Shown in pieces: positions 7,481 to 16,606 of a stretch of 38,596 bases of DNA. The position numbers were made by a program, and so were the translations under genes. Origin of the DNA: Muribaculaceae bacterium (lineage in GTDB: Bacteria > Bacteroidota > Bacteroidia > Bacteroidales > Muribaculaceae); NCBI GenBank assembly GCA_017557625.1, contig JAFYYG010000038.1:1-38596 (forward strand), given 5' to 3'. The notes under the pieces are model-generated. The model did no database searches. It had not been told where the DNA came from and saw only the letters and a program-made list of their open reading frames with translations. The first letter of the stretch is position 1. Each line of letters starts with the position of its first letter.

Positions 7481-9934
7481 CTACTCCAGTTCTACGACAG
7501 TGATTCCCGCTCCGCCGAACTGAACGTGTTCGTCGCGATAGGATTTCACCCCGTTGACTGTATGCAGGTATTCACGGATAGCCACCTTCAAGGCTCCGGT
7601 TCCAGTACCATGCAGAATACGAACCCGCTGAGCACTGAACTGGATGGCATCATCAATGAAATAGGTGATTGCCTGCAAAGCCTCATCGGCACGCATGCCA
7701 CGCACGTCGATATCGGGCTTGAAATTCAACTGACGAGTGCGGATCGCATCGGTCGTGGCACGCCCCAAAGACTCGGCTTTAGGCAATTTCTCCTTGCGCA
7801 AAGTGCGTTCCACCTGGTTGGCCTCGATGCGGGTCTTGATGTTCCCGAACGCCACCAGTGCATATTTCTCGTCGATGCTGATGAGAGTACCTACAGTCGT
7901 TGTACCCTTGATTATCACGTTATCACCAGCCTGCAGGGGACGGTCCTTGTCAAGTGTCGGTTTCGCCTTTTTCTTGGGCTGCTGGCGGCGAGGCGTCTGC
8001 TTGGGCGTGAGCTCTTTGAGGCGTTCAGGTTCCTCAGGATCCTCTGCATTGAGGCGCTGCTTGAACTCGTCGAGTTGGCGCCGCAGTTCCTTGGTACGCT
8101 CTTTTTCGGCCTGCTGTGCCCTGATTTCCTTGATGGTTCGCTCGATCTGCGCATTGCTGCCTTGCAGGATTTCCTGGGCCTCGGTACGCGCTTCGTGGAT
8201 AATCTGGCGGTGCTCGGCACGGATGTTGTCCAACCGCTCGTCATAGTCGGCAATCAACTGGTCGAGGCGTTTCTCCTTGGCGCGCACATCCTGCCGCTTG
8301 TTCTCCCAGTAGCGGCGGTCACGCACGATATCGAGCAGGTACTTGTCCATATTGATGTAGTCGCTGCCCACAATCTCGCTGGCCTTGTCGATCACCTGCT
8401 GCGGCAAACCCGTCTTGCGGGCTATCTCAATGGCAAACGAGCTGCCCGGGTAGCCCATCGACAACTGGAAGAGCGGCTGCATGCGCTGACGGTCATAGAG
8501 CATCGCTCCATTGACCACGCCGTCGGCCTCATCAGCAAAATGCTTCAGGTTCTGGTAGTGGGTAGTGACCACTCCCATCACCTGGTGCTCATTGAGCTGT
8601 TCAAGAATCGACTGAGCGATAGCACCACCAATCTGCGGCTCGGTGCCGCTACCCATCTCGTCGATGAGGATAAGCGTTTCCTTGCCGCCCTTGGAGAGGA
8701 ACAGTTTCATGTTCTGCAAATGGCTGCTGTAGGTACTCAGGTCGTTCTCGATGCTCTGCTGGTCGCCGATGTCGATGAAGATGTCGCGGAACAGGCCCAT
8801 GTGGGAATTGTCACGCAACGTGGGCAACAGGCCGCACTGCATCATGTATTGCACCACACCCACTGTCTTCAGGCACACCGACTTGCCGCCGGCATTTGGT
8901 CCCGAGATGACCAGGATGCGGTCTTTTTTGTTCAGATTGATATTCAGGGGCACCACTTCCTTGCCCTGGTTGCGCAACGAGAGCATCAGGGCGGGATGGA
9001 TAGCCGTGTACCATTCCACGACGGGCTTGCGGTCGATGTGGCACAGTTGTGCACCCACATCCTTGGCAAACAAGGCCTTGGCGCGGATAAAGTCAAGTTT
9101 ACCCAAGGTTTCCAGAACGCCGGCCAATTCGTCAAGATGCGGACGAATCTGGTCCGTTACCTCGGTGAGGATGCGTATGATTTCACGGGCGATCTCGGCC
9201 TCGGTCTCGCGGATGCGGTTGTTGGCCTCGACGATGGCATCGGGCTCGATAAACACGGTCTTTCCTGTCGCGCTCTCGTCATGGACGATGCCATGGAGCT
9301 TGCGCTTGTTCATGGCGCTCACCGGCAACACCAGGCGGCCGTCGCGCAGCGAGGGCTGCACATCGTTATCGAGGATGCCGTCCTGCTTGCCCTGGGCGAT
9401 AATGCGGCGTATGGTGCCATTGATACTGCTGGTCACACGGGCAATAGACACCCGCAACTCATGCAGTCGAGGCGAAGCGGTGTCCTTGATGTTTCCTGCC
9501 TTATCCAGCACATGGCCGATGGCGCTGCTCAGTTCGGGGAAGGCCTGCATGCCGCTGGTCAGCTCCCGCAGCCGTGGATAAGGCGTGTTGCCGTCATCGT
9601 CGGCAGCAAAAAAGCGCACGACTTGAGTCACCGTCCCCAACAGCCGCTGCAGGTCGAAAAGGCGCTCGGCCGACAGGAAAGTACCCGGTGTGGCGACCTC
9701 CTTGAGGACAACCCGCAGGTCAAAATAGTAGCTCAGGGGGAATTCGCGGCCCGTCTGGACGATGGACAGGAACTCGTTGGTCTCTTCAAGCCAGCGAATC
9801 ACCTCGTCACGACGGGTCGAGAAACGCAATCGCGGCACGTTGGCAGTTCCCAACGCGCTGACACAGTGGCGCTCCAACTCCCGACGGACGGTATCAAAGC
9901 CTATCTTGTTCTCAAAAGATGAGGGATAAATCAT
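7481..9934 (-). CDS. mutS2: MutS2 (endonuclease / recombination and ribosome-rescue ATPase)
   Basis: The 817-aa protein starts MIYPSSFENKIGFDTVRREL, as MutS2 proteins of this phylum do; an ATG nine codons upstream is less likely. The ATPase core shows Walker A ISGPNAGGKSVCLKT and Walker B LILIDEMGSGTEP, followed by the STYSSHLQ-like signature and a long charged coiled coil. The C-terminal Smr domain is complete, with DVRGMRADEAL and ILHGTGTGALKVAIREYL. MutS2 lacks the mismatch-recognition domain of MutS; known roles in the family are limiting recombination and splitting collided ribosomes. Its stop codon is TAG, which shows that this genome uses TAG as a stop. Confidence 0.97.
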   Translation of the reverse strand: MIYPSSFENKIGFDTVRRELERHCVSALGTANVPRLRFSTRRDEVIRWLEETNEFLSIVQTGREFPLSYYFDLRVVLKEVATPGTFLSAERLFDLQRLLGTVTQVVRFFAADDDGNTPYPRLRELTSGMQAFPELSSAIGHVLDKAGNIKDTASPRLHELRVSIARVTSSINGTIRRIIAQGKQDGILDNDVQPSLRDGRLVLPVSAMNKRKLHGIVHDESATGKTVFIEPDAIVEANNRIRETEAEIAREIIRILTEVTDQIRPHLDELAGVLETLGKLDFIRAKALFAKDVGAQLCHIDRKPVVEWYTAIHPALMLSLRNQGKEVVPLNINLNKKDRILVISGPNAGGKSVCLKTVGVVQYMMQCGLLPTLRDNSHMGLFRDIFIDIGDQQSIENDLSTYSSHLQNMKLFLSKGGKETLILIDEMGSGTEPQIGGAIAQSILEQLNEHQVMGVVTTHYQNLKHFADEADGVVNGAMLYDRQRMQPLFQLSMGYPGSSFAIEIARKTGLPQQVIDKASEIVGSDYINMDKYLLDIVRDRRYWENKRQDVRAKEKRLDQLIADYDERLDNIRAEHRQIIHEARTEAQEILQGSNAQIERTIKEIRAQQAEKERTKELRRQLDEFKQRLNAEDPEEPERLKELTPKQTPRRQQPKKKAKPTLDKDRPLQAGDNVIIKGTTTVGTLISIDEKYALVAFGNIKTRIEANQVERTLRKEKLPKAESLGRATTDAIRTRQLNFKPDIDVRGMRADEALQAITYFIDDAIQFSAQRVRILHGTGTGALKVAIREYLHTVNGVKSYRDEHVQFGGAGITVVELE

Positions 9935-9938
9935 GGGG

Positions 9939-9946
9939 CAAAAATA
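9939..9946 (-). promoter_or_regulatory. Possible -7 element directly before the mutS2 start
   Basis: On the minus strand 9946-9939 reads TATTTTTG (TAnnTTTG). It ends only 5 bp before the ATG at 9934, which would give a leaderless or nearly leaderless mRNA. A TTG at 9965-9963 lies 16 bp upstream. This could be chance in AT-rich DNA. Confidence 0.3.
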
Positions 9947-9976
9947 CACTTTTTTCGCCATTCAACGAAATTATTG

Positions 9977-10072
9977 TACCTTTGTGACATCATCAATCAA
10001 ATCTTATCTATCTGATTCGAGAGAAAACCGTGCCTCGTTGCAGGTCGTCAGACTTCAACGAGGCACTTTTTC
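9977..10072 (+). ncRNA. Candidate small RNA with own promoter and terminator
   Basis: TACCTTTG at 9977-9984 matches the Bacteroidota -7 element on the plus strand. About 50 bp further is a strong terminator hairpin with a T-run. No convincing coding frame or start codon lies between, and the next gene has a separate -7 element at 10115. The predicted transcript would run from about 9990 to 10072, roughly 80-85 nt. I recognise no RNA family in it. It could also be a decayed gene's leftover promoter and terminator. Confidence 0.4.
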
Positions 10073-10079
10073 ATTTTTT
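10030..10079 (+). terminator. Rho-independent terminator
   Basis: GTGCCTCGTTG (10030-10040) pairs perfectly with CAACGAGGCAC (10056-10066) around a 15-nt loop, followed by TTTTTCATTTTTTTT. The T-tract is only on the plus side, so it ends plus-strand transcripts from the mutS2 upstream region. Confidence 0.85.
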
Positions 10080-10114
10080 TTGGCCAAAATAGGGTCAGAA
10101 ACCAAAAAAACAAT

Positions 10115-10122
10115 TACATTTG
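10115..10122 (+). promoter_or_regulatory. -7 promoter element for the C1 peptidase gene
   Basis: TACATTTG matches TAnnTTTG, identical to the element before the lipoprotein gene at 4275. It leaves a leader of about 50 nt. No clear -33 TTG is seen at the expected distance. Confidence 0.5.
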
Positions 10123-10176
10123 CAAGTTATAACCAATGAAATACAATTAACCTAATTAATAACTAACTTAATTTTT

Positions 10177-11382
10177 ATGAAGAAATTCTTATTCTTATTG
10201 CTCGCATCGGCTATTTCGTTCAACATGATGGCCGATGACAAGGTTGTTGTCCCCGACAGCACCGGTTTCAAGTTCACCGATACCAAGGTTATCCGCCACA
10301 CCCCCGTCAAGGACCAGAACAAGTCCGGCACGTGTTGGTGCTACTCCACCAACTCATTCTTTGAGAACGAGATCCTGCGCATCACCGGCAAGGAGGTACA
10401 CCTGAGCGAGGGCTTCGTGGTTAACCACTGCTACTATGACAAGGCCATCAAGTACATCCGCATGGATGGCGAGACCAACTTTGCCGAGGGTGGCGCTGCC
10501 GAGGACGTTCCCTACGTATGGCGCAACTACGGTATGGTGCCCAACGATGTGTACACCGGCATGACCTATGGTGACAAGAAATTCGACACCCATGAGCTGA
10601 CTTCGCTGCTGAGCGGCTATGTAGGCACCATCAACAAGCGCAGCCGCGGCAAGCTCACTCCCGCCTGGAAGGACGGTCTGCAGGCTATCCTGGACAGCTA
10701 CATGGGCAAGATGCCCGAGACCTTCGTCTATGAGGGCAAGACCTACACTCCCCAGACTTGGGCTGCCAGCCTGGGCCTGAACATGGACGACTATGTGCCC
10801 ATCGCATCGTTTACCCACCACCCCTACTATCAGCCCTTCATCCTTGAGGTGGCCGACAACTGGCTGTGGTCCAGCTACCAGAATGTGCCCATCGATGAGC
10901 TGATGGAGATTGCCAACTATGCCATCGACAACGGCTACACCATTGCTTGGGGTGCCGACGTGAGCGAGAAAGGCTTCAAGTGGCGCAACGGTTATGCTAT
11001 CCTGCCTGTCAAGAAGGAAGTTCCCGATGCTGACGGTACCGACATGGCACGTTGGGCACAGCTCAGCGACAAGGACCGTGAGGCCGAGCTCTGGGACATC
11101 AAGGGCCCGGTAAAAGAGCAGTGGGTAACCCCTGAGGAGCGTCAGGAGATGTTCGACAACAAGGAGACCACCGACGACCACGGCATGGTCATCATCGGCA
11201 AGGCTGTTGACCAGGAAGGCAACAAGTACTTCAAGGTAGAGAACAGCTGGGACACCAACCAGCTCTATGAGGGCTACTTCTACTGCAGCGAGGCCTTCTT
11301 CCGCGCCAAGACCCTGAACATCCTGGTGCACAAAGATGCCATCCCCGCCAAGATTGCCAAGAAGCTGGGCATCAAGAAGTAA
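10177..11382 (+). CDS. Secreted C1-family (papain-type) peptidase, PepC/bleomycin-hydrolase class
   Basis: The 401-aa protein starts with a signal peptide (MKKFLFLLLASAISFNMMA, cleavage near residue 19), so it should be exported. The catalytic Cys is C53 in KSGTCWCYS, the His is H335 in DDHGMVI, and the Asn is N356 in VENSWD, the order of the C1B aminopeptidase C/bleomycin hydrolase subgroup. Similar exported C1B peptidases are common in Bacteroidales. It stands alone between its own promoter and terminator, with strongly biased codons suggesting high expression. Confidence 0.93.
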   Translation: MKKFLFLLLASAISFNMMADDKVVVPDSTGFKFTDTKVIRHTPVKDQNKSGTCWCYSTNSFFENEILRITGKEVHLSEGFVVNHCYYDKAIKYIRMDGETNFAEGGAAEDVPYVWRNYGMVPNDVYTGMTYGDKKFDTHELTSLLSGYVGTINKRSRGKLTPAWKDGLQAILDSYMGKMPETFVYEGKTYTPQTWAASLGLNMDDYVPIASFTHHPYYQPFILEVADNWLWSSYQNVPIDELMEIANYAIDNGYTIAWGADVSEKGFKWRNGYAILPVKKEVPDADGTDMARWAQLSDKDREAELWDIKGPVKEQWVTPEERQEMFDNKETTDDHGMVIIGKAVDQEGNKYFKVENSWDTNQLYEGYFYCSEAFFRAKTLNILVHKDAIPAKIAKKLGIKK

Positions 11383-11425
11383 TTTAGGCTTTAGGCTTTA
11401 GGTCAAAGCCATCATCAAAAAACGG

Positions 11426-11461
11426 CCTGCACGCCATCACCACGGCGCGCAGGTCTTTTTT
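11426..11461 (+). terminator. Rho-independent terminator of the C1 peptidase gene
   Basis: CCTGCACGCC (11426-11435) pairs with GGCGCGCAGG (11444-11453) with one A-C mismatch and an 8-nt loop, followed by TCTTTTTTATT. It lies 43 bp after the stop codon. Confidence 0.8.
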
Positions 11462-11484
11462 ATTGTTATAGGGCATTTAGTCTA

Positions 11485-12357
11485 TCACTCAGGCCAATGA
11501 CCAGACAACAAATAATCAATCAGCGTAGTCACGTCGCTGATACTGATTTTGCTATCGCCGTTCACGTCTCCCTTGATGCCGACAGGAAGAAGGGTCACGG
11601 TGCAGGTAGTACTCAGATTACTGCCATCGGTGGTAATGGCCGTAATGGTGGCAGTGCCCACGCTGTGTGTAGTTACCAAGCCGTTACTGTCAACGGTGGC
11701 AACACTCGGATTATTCGATGCCCAAAGCACGGCTTTATTGTTACATTCATCGGGCAAAACAGTTGCCGTTAACTGCAAGGTTGCTCCCTCATTCAACCCA
11801 GCTGTAGTCACATTGAGTTTAATCGACTCGGCTAACACAGGATTCGGCTCCATCTCAACAATCGAGCCAAAGTATTGGCTCCATTTTGTATCTGCTTGAT
11901 AAGCTGACACGGTGCCAGCAGGCACATGCAGTGTTCGTTCAGCATAGTTATTTGGATATCGATAGAATACATCAAAGCCCATGGAAACATTCGTCGGATT
12001 GACGATAAAACTAATTACATCATTGAGGCTGCTGCATTCATAGAACGCTTCGTCGCTGATGGAAGTGACGGAGTTGGGGATGGTCACGCTGGTCAGGCCG
12101 CTGCAGTAACGGAACGCACCGAGGCCGATGCTTGTGACCGAGTTGGGGATGGTCACGCTGGTCAGGCCGCTGCAGCCCCTGAACGCATAGTTGCCGATGG
12201 ACGTGACGGAGTTGGGGATGGTCACACTGGTCAGACCGCTGCAATCATAGAACGCATAGTTGCCGATTGTTGTGACGGAGTTGGGGATGGTCACGCTGGT
12301 CAGGCCGATGCAGTTACTGTATTTGCAACTTATTCTGTGCCAAGTTGTTTTAATCAA
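11485..12357 (-). pseudogene. 5'-truncated BspA-like LRR protein with BIG2 and dockerin-type modules
   Basis: The open frame gives about 290 aa. Four near-identical 23-residue LRR_5 repeats (GLTSVTIPNSVTSIG..AF..CS) come first, then a capping segment, a BIG2-type Ig domain (about 175-255, with VLWASNNPSVATVDSNGLVT), and a C-terminal dockerin-like repeat GDVNGDSKISISDVTTLIDYLL. Such proteins are normally secreted, but here there is no signal peptide and no ATG: the frame begins at a TTG with an in-frame TAG about 11 codons upstream. The gene has therefore lost its 5' part at about 12320-12360, where composition also turns AT-rich. I see it as a remnant at the edge of the variable region. Confidence 0.75.
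12050..12318 (-). repeat. Four 69-bp tandem repeats encoding LRR units
   Basis: The core GAGTTGGGGATGGTCAC recurs on the plus strand at 12071, 12140, 12209 and 12278, exactly 69 bp (23 codons) apart. The high DNA identity between units suggests recent expansion or gene conversion. Confidence 0.9.
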
Positions 12358-12636
12358 AACGGTAGAAAGATGATTATGTGGATTCTATGGAGTATAAAAA
12401 TATGGCAGATTTAACGTATTTAACTTTTGTAAACAAAAAAATGAAAGAAGTGTGCAGGCTTTGTTTGAGTAGTTATGCTTGCAAAGAATAATTTTTGGCT
12501 GTCTCTATTCTTTTTAAGCCTATAAGATACAAAAACTCTTACTAATTTCAAAAATACACATTGAAAATCGTCATTTTTTAATGGAAGTTCTCTATTGTCG
12601 ATTATTTCGTTTGTCTATGCTTCAAATTAAAGATAT
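12358..12636. other. AT-rich junction without genes
   Basis: No convincing coding frame, RNA or repeat was found. It marks the change from the GC-balanced core to the AT-rich variable region. Confidence 0.5.
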
Positions 12637-12834
12637 TTGAAAAAGAAAGATTTGAATCGCATTAAAGTTGTTCTTGTTGAAAAGAAACGAACAGTAAAGT
12701 GGCTTGCTGGGGAATTAGGCAAGAACCCTGCGACTTTGAGTAAGTGGTGTACAAACGTATCTCAGCCAGATTTGTATACATTAGACAAGATGGCAATACT
12801 GCTTGACATTGACAAGCGAACTCATAACAAGTAA
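12637..12834 (+). CDS. Small XRE/Cro-type HTH regulator
   Basis: The frame begins at a TTG (12637; an alternative TTG is at 12652) and gives 60-65 aa. The HTH is clear: WLAGELGKNPATLSKWCTN, followed by QPDLYTLDKMAILLDID. Proteins of this type often accompany restriction or nuclease genes in Bacteroidales. The C-terminus (DKRTHNK) is short and may be frayed. A broken DUF1016-type gene follows 10 bp later, which fits a former two-gene defence unit. Confidence 0.65.
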   Translation: MKKKDLNRIKVVLVEKKRTVKWLAGELGKNPATLSKWCTNVSQPDLYTLDKMAILLDIDKRTHNK

Positions 12835-12844
12835 AGATTAAAAC

Positions 12845-13376
12845 CATGACATATATTATTCAGGTTCAAGGATAATAGTATGATGTCATTCTGCGACAGC
12901 CTGTCGCTGTTATTGACAGGACAAGATCAATGGTGGCAACAACGGTATATTCTGCCATCGGTGCCGCTCATTGGGAAAGAGGAAAGTTACTTCACGACAA
13001 GAAGGTTGAGAGCAAGCAAGGAAGTGATGTGGTCAACTACTTGTCCAATGACTCGAAGCAAAGCTATCCTCATATGAGAGTTTCTCCAAGAAACCTGTGG
13101 GACATGAAGAAATTATATGAACGCTTCTGCGACAGAGAGCCAATAGATGTAGCAGTCTATCTGCTGATTGTTCCACAAGAGGAATTAAAGAAAGTTGTGG
13201 CCGAAGAATTGGAGGTCTTTGGTAAAGAACTTCCTCTTAGTTCTGAAATTGAGTCGAATTTAAAAACAATAACGATGACAATACAACAAAGGATCATTTG
13301 CGTTCGTAAAAAGGAGCTTGAACAAACGCTTCTGAAAAAGGTATTGTGTGAAGCATGGGGAGACAGGTCGATTTAA
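12845..13376 (+). pseudogene. Degraded DUF1016 (YhcG-like PD-(D/E)XK) nuclease gene
   Basis: From ATG 12845 one frame gives MTYIIQVQG, then TAA TAG at 12873-12878, then continues open to 13376. After the stops the product contains AVIDRTRSMVATTVYSAIGA, HWERGKLLHDKKVESKQGSD and VSPRNLWDMKKLYERFCD, which resembles the DUF1016 N-terminal domain. It then jumps to REPIDVAVYLL, similar to the C-terminal end of such proteins. The nuclease core between them is missing, so an internal deletion is likely in addition to the two nonsense codons. The family call is from memory of motif patterns. Confidence 0.55.
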
Positions 13377-13422
13377 TGCAGTGATAATCGGATTCAATAG
13401 TTCGTTATAAAATCAATATATG

Positions 13423-14420
13423 GCGAAGCGGCTAAGTCGCGCAGACAACAAGTTCTTTGAAAATGTGATTAATTAAAGTTTGGTTCGGTCGGTATCTGGA
13501 TACGTCAAAAATTCGTTTTGTCAGGAACGAGTTGGTCATCAGCTGTTTGAAGTATGACATGGAATACTCCACCCCTCTTTCCTTCATTATGACCTTTGCC
13601 ACGTTGAGCGAGGCGAAAGAGGCGTTGAATGCGCAGTCGAGTTTGTTGACGTCCATAGCCTACGAATGCGTCAGGCCGCAATACTGCTTGGCGTCCTGGT
13701 AGCAGAACCCTATCTGGAACCGGGTCCTGTAGAAATTCAGGACTTCCTGGCCCGTGAGCGAGGTGACGGAGGAAAAGAATAGATTGTGTTTTCCTCCGGG
13801 CATGACCCAGATGACTAGGCGCTCCTTGTACTTCAGGGTCTTCGAGTATGCTGGCAGCGTGTAGGTTTTTCCTGACAGCCCATCGACATAGACGGGTGTC
13901 ATCTTTAACAAGTCGAGCCTCTTGAAGTCGGTCTTTCCGTCCTTCGTCCTGGATATTCCCATCTTGCCCGTGCGCGCCCACTAGTACAGGTAGCACAGGT
14001 GGGCGTTTTCGCTGAAACGGCTGATGTGATGGAATCCCTGCTTGTGGATTCCCTCATAACAGGTGCTAGTCGCGAAGAAAGCGTCGGCGACGATAAAGTG
14101 GGACAGTTTCAGCAGTTCCTTGTGGTAGCGCTTGACTAGGGCGATATAGTGCATGGCCAGGGCCACGTTGAAGCGGAGCCAGTTCTAGATCTTCGAGCGC
14201 TGGCGTCTGAAGTACTGACTGTAGCACTGTTCGCCGTACCCGCCCATCTGGGTGAAGTATATCTTTCCGGGTATGACCATGTATAAAAGCAGTACCTCGA
14301 TGATAACTGATTCAAAACTTTTGCTTAACTTTGACGCGCAATCCTGTAAGGCCTTCCAGCAGATGCCCGTATTTTGGTAGAGTGCTTTTGAAATTCTTTT
14401 CATATCTTAGCAATGCTTCG
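13423..14420 (-). mobile_element. Remnant of an IS element with weak terminal inverted repeats
   Basis: The left end has GCGAAGCGGCTAAG (13423-13436). The right end, read inward on the minus strand from 14420, has GCGAAGCATTGCTAAG. These are imperfect inverted repeats flanking the broken transposase frame and give an element of about 1.0 kb. No clear target-site duplication was seen. Confidence 0.45.
13432..14403 (-). pseudogene. DDE transposase (IS4-like) remnant with three in-frame TAG codons
   Basis: A single minus-strand frame runs from ATG 14403 to TAG at 13432, broken only by TAG at 14185-14187, 13981-13983 and 13660-13662; no frameshift is needed. Pieces read in order as VIPGKIYFTQMGGYGEQCYS, NWLRFNVALAMHYIALVKRY, HFIVADAFFATSTCYEGI, KQGFHHISRFSENAHL, YRTRFQIGFCYQDAKQYCGL and LDCAFNASFASLNVAKVIM. 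This is the layout of an IS4-type DDE transposase. The segment between WLRFNVALA and IVADAFFA is much shorter than usual, so the region around the first catalytic Asp seems deleted. The YRTRFQIGF..DAKQ block with its catalytic-Glu region is still visible. Confidence 0.7.
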
Positions 14421-14728
14421 CGGCAACTAAGTAGCTGAATATCAGACACTTGAATAAATGGTATTAGTTGTGTTAATGTTAAGATAACTCATTGATTTTT
14501 AGATTATTAAATTAATTATTACTAAACATTGCTAATTATTCAAATGTTTTATAGTATCATAGTAACAAAGACTAGGCGACTATATTTAGGGAGGTGCCTC
14601 AATTGAGATATACTCGCGACCATCTAGATAGACATTTCTACGGATAATGCATGATGAAAAAGGGAACTCCTGTGATATCTATCTGGAAATGATTGTTACT
14701 GAACAAGGAATGAAGGAAATAATATGTT
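14421..14728. other. AT-rich gap before the PD-(D/E)XK genes
   Basis: No gene is supported. A 56-codon frame from ATG 14647 to about 14817 overlaps the start of the next gene in another frame but resembles nothing I know. Promoter-like AT-rich DNA is present without a clear -7/-33 pair. Confidence 0.4.
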
Positions 14729-16588
14729 ATGGGTACAGACTTCAAAGCAATAAGACATTATATGAAATCCTGGAAGAGATTGTCTTTCAGATCATCATTT
14801 TCATTAAAAAGATTTAGGCATTTGCCCAAATTAATTGTCTGCCTATCTTATTCCCAAATATATGATGATTATACGCAAGTAGATCCAAAGTCGTTTTTGC
14901 GCAATATTCCTACATTTGATTTGCTATTAATTATATTAAGGTATCAAAATCAAATTCACTATCGTTTACATGACCCAGAGTATGATCACAAGATAATAGG
15001 ACTGTTATACGATGTTTTAGATGAAAGTGAAAGAGAAAGGCTTAATAAAAGTATTAGCAAGCATCATAATCTTACTTTTATCAACGCAGAAGGTACACTT
15101 CGTTTTATAAGGTTAGCATTTAGTTGTTTTACCCCTCAAAGGAAAGATTTTGAGCTTGATGAAAGTCATATAAAAAAAATTTTCAAAGCATATCTATATT
15201 GTAATCAATTATGGACGGATGAGTGTTTGAAGGTAAACCGAACCGCATATTCCAGCGTTAATCAGACCAACAAAAGCGCACTTATGGATATTTCTCTAAT
15301 AATAGATATCCCTTATAGTGAGTTTAAGTTTTTCAAAGATTTTAGAACTCAATTATATAAAGCTATAAAGTTGTTTGAGTTTGCGGAGAAGAACGACTTT
15401 TTCGCCCCCTTGCTAGAGGCGTTTTACAAAGATAGAAATGTGGTTAACTGGAAAGATTATATACGCATTCATTTTGGTTTCTTTGAGTCAAGCTTAAAAA
15501 CACCTGCCATCAATATGAAAGGGGTTCCGGATGCAGTAATAAAGTTTATGCAACCATATTTGGTTAATCAATCCCAATTACCATTAGAAGACAATCTAAA
15601 GGGCCAGATGCCAACTTTTTTAAGAAATCAGTTCCTTCTTCAATCTACGTTAGACCCTGATATTATTTTGGTATTATCATCGGATTTGTTGGTAGATAAA
15701 ATTTATCAAGGATTGAAATTTGATTTTGCATCCTTAGCGAAAGCTAATGGGATAAAAGATAGTAAAGGTCGGGATATCACACAAAAACGAATCAATTCAG
15801 AACTTGGCTCAAAGTTCAGTGAGGAGACAATGCTATATTCGGTCATGGACATGTTGTTTGACAACAGACAGGATTTAATAAGAAAATCTGGAACTGAAAC
15901 CAAGATGTATTTTGATCAAGATGGGAAAAGTGAACCAGACTACTATCTCCGAAAAGGACATAGCTTAATGCTATTTGAGAATAAAGATGTCTTGTTTCCA
16001 GATGGTGCTAAATACTCTGGTCAACTCTTGAAATTAAAAGAGTCAATAAATTCCAAGATAGCATCATTCAAGAAAGTGAAGAATGAAAAGGGTAAATTTG
16101 AGAGTTAGAAAGAGGGGTTAGGACAGATATATTTTAATATCATCCGCATGAAAGACAGACCAGATTTGTATCGCAAATTTGATCCGAATTTCGGTTTGGT
16201 AAAGAAGATATACCCTGTGTTGATAACGTATGACAAGGCATATTCTGCTATAGGTGTCAATGAATACATCAACAAAAAAACACCTAGGATTAAAAAAAAA
16301 TTATTGGGTTACTTTAAAGCAGAACTGAATCACGCTATCAGAATAGGAGATTATGACATCCAGAAATCAGTAATCATAGACATAGATACACTCATCATGT
16401 ATTCGCTGCTACTAAAGAAGCAACAACTTGATTTGTTTGACCTTATCGATGAGTATTTTAGTAAGAGTGACCCTGATGAGCCAAATCTGTCTTCATTCTA
16501 TACATTTATGATAGATAATCACAGTTTAGACGTTCAGGGAGAGGAATTTATCAAGTTGCTCTATGGCGATATTTTAGAAGAAGATTAA
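14729..16588 (+). pseudogene. PD-(D/E)XK nuclease-like protein A, split by one in-frame TAG
   Basis: One frame spans 14729-16588, interrupted only by TAG at 16106-16108. The part before the stop is 459 aa; after it, 160 codons stay open in the same frame to TAA. The first part is mainly helical and ends with a PD-(D/E)XK-like site: E402-P-D404-Y-Y, then F-E417-N-K419-D. The second part (YPVLITYDKAYSAIGVNEYI, then SVIIDIDTLIMYSLLL) lines up with the C-terminal region of the neighbouring gene at 16607 (HPILVINSRVFTSRGVNHIL, then LLIIDYDLLVILLSK). So the whole was one gene homologous to its neighbour. It could be a nonsense pseudogene, or read through the TAG. Function is inferred only from the nuclease-like motif. 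Confidence 0.6.
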
Positions 16589-16606
16589 ATTTGTGAACTG
16601 AAAAAC

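Noticed and set aside
7526-9922. Long open frame of 798 codons on the plus strand, antisense to mutS2
   Set aside because: The minus strand carries complete MutS2 motifs; the antisense product is rich in His/Val/Leu with no domain.
9933-10139. Plus-strand frame of 68 codons across the mutS2 upstream region
   Set aside because: It spans a promoter element, a terminator hairpin and a second promoter, so it is not a plausible gene.
10354-11331. Antisense frame of 325 codons inside the C1 peptidase gene
   Set aside because: Shadow of a gene with strong codon bias; the peptidase catalytic residues are on the plus strand.
12050-12318. Regular 69-bp direct repeats that could suggest a CRISPR array
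   Set aside because: The whole unit is conserved, with no variable spacers, and it encodes LRR units in frame.
12880-13077. Plus-strand frame of 65 codons overlapping the DUF1016 remnant
   Set aside because: The other frame gives the DUF1016-like motifs; this one gives none.
14647-14817. 56-codon frame overlapping the start of nuclease-like protein A
   Set aside because: No similarity that I recognise and the overlap is out of frame; it might be an old N-terminus but the evidence is too thin.
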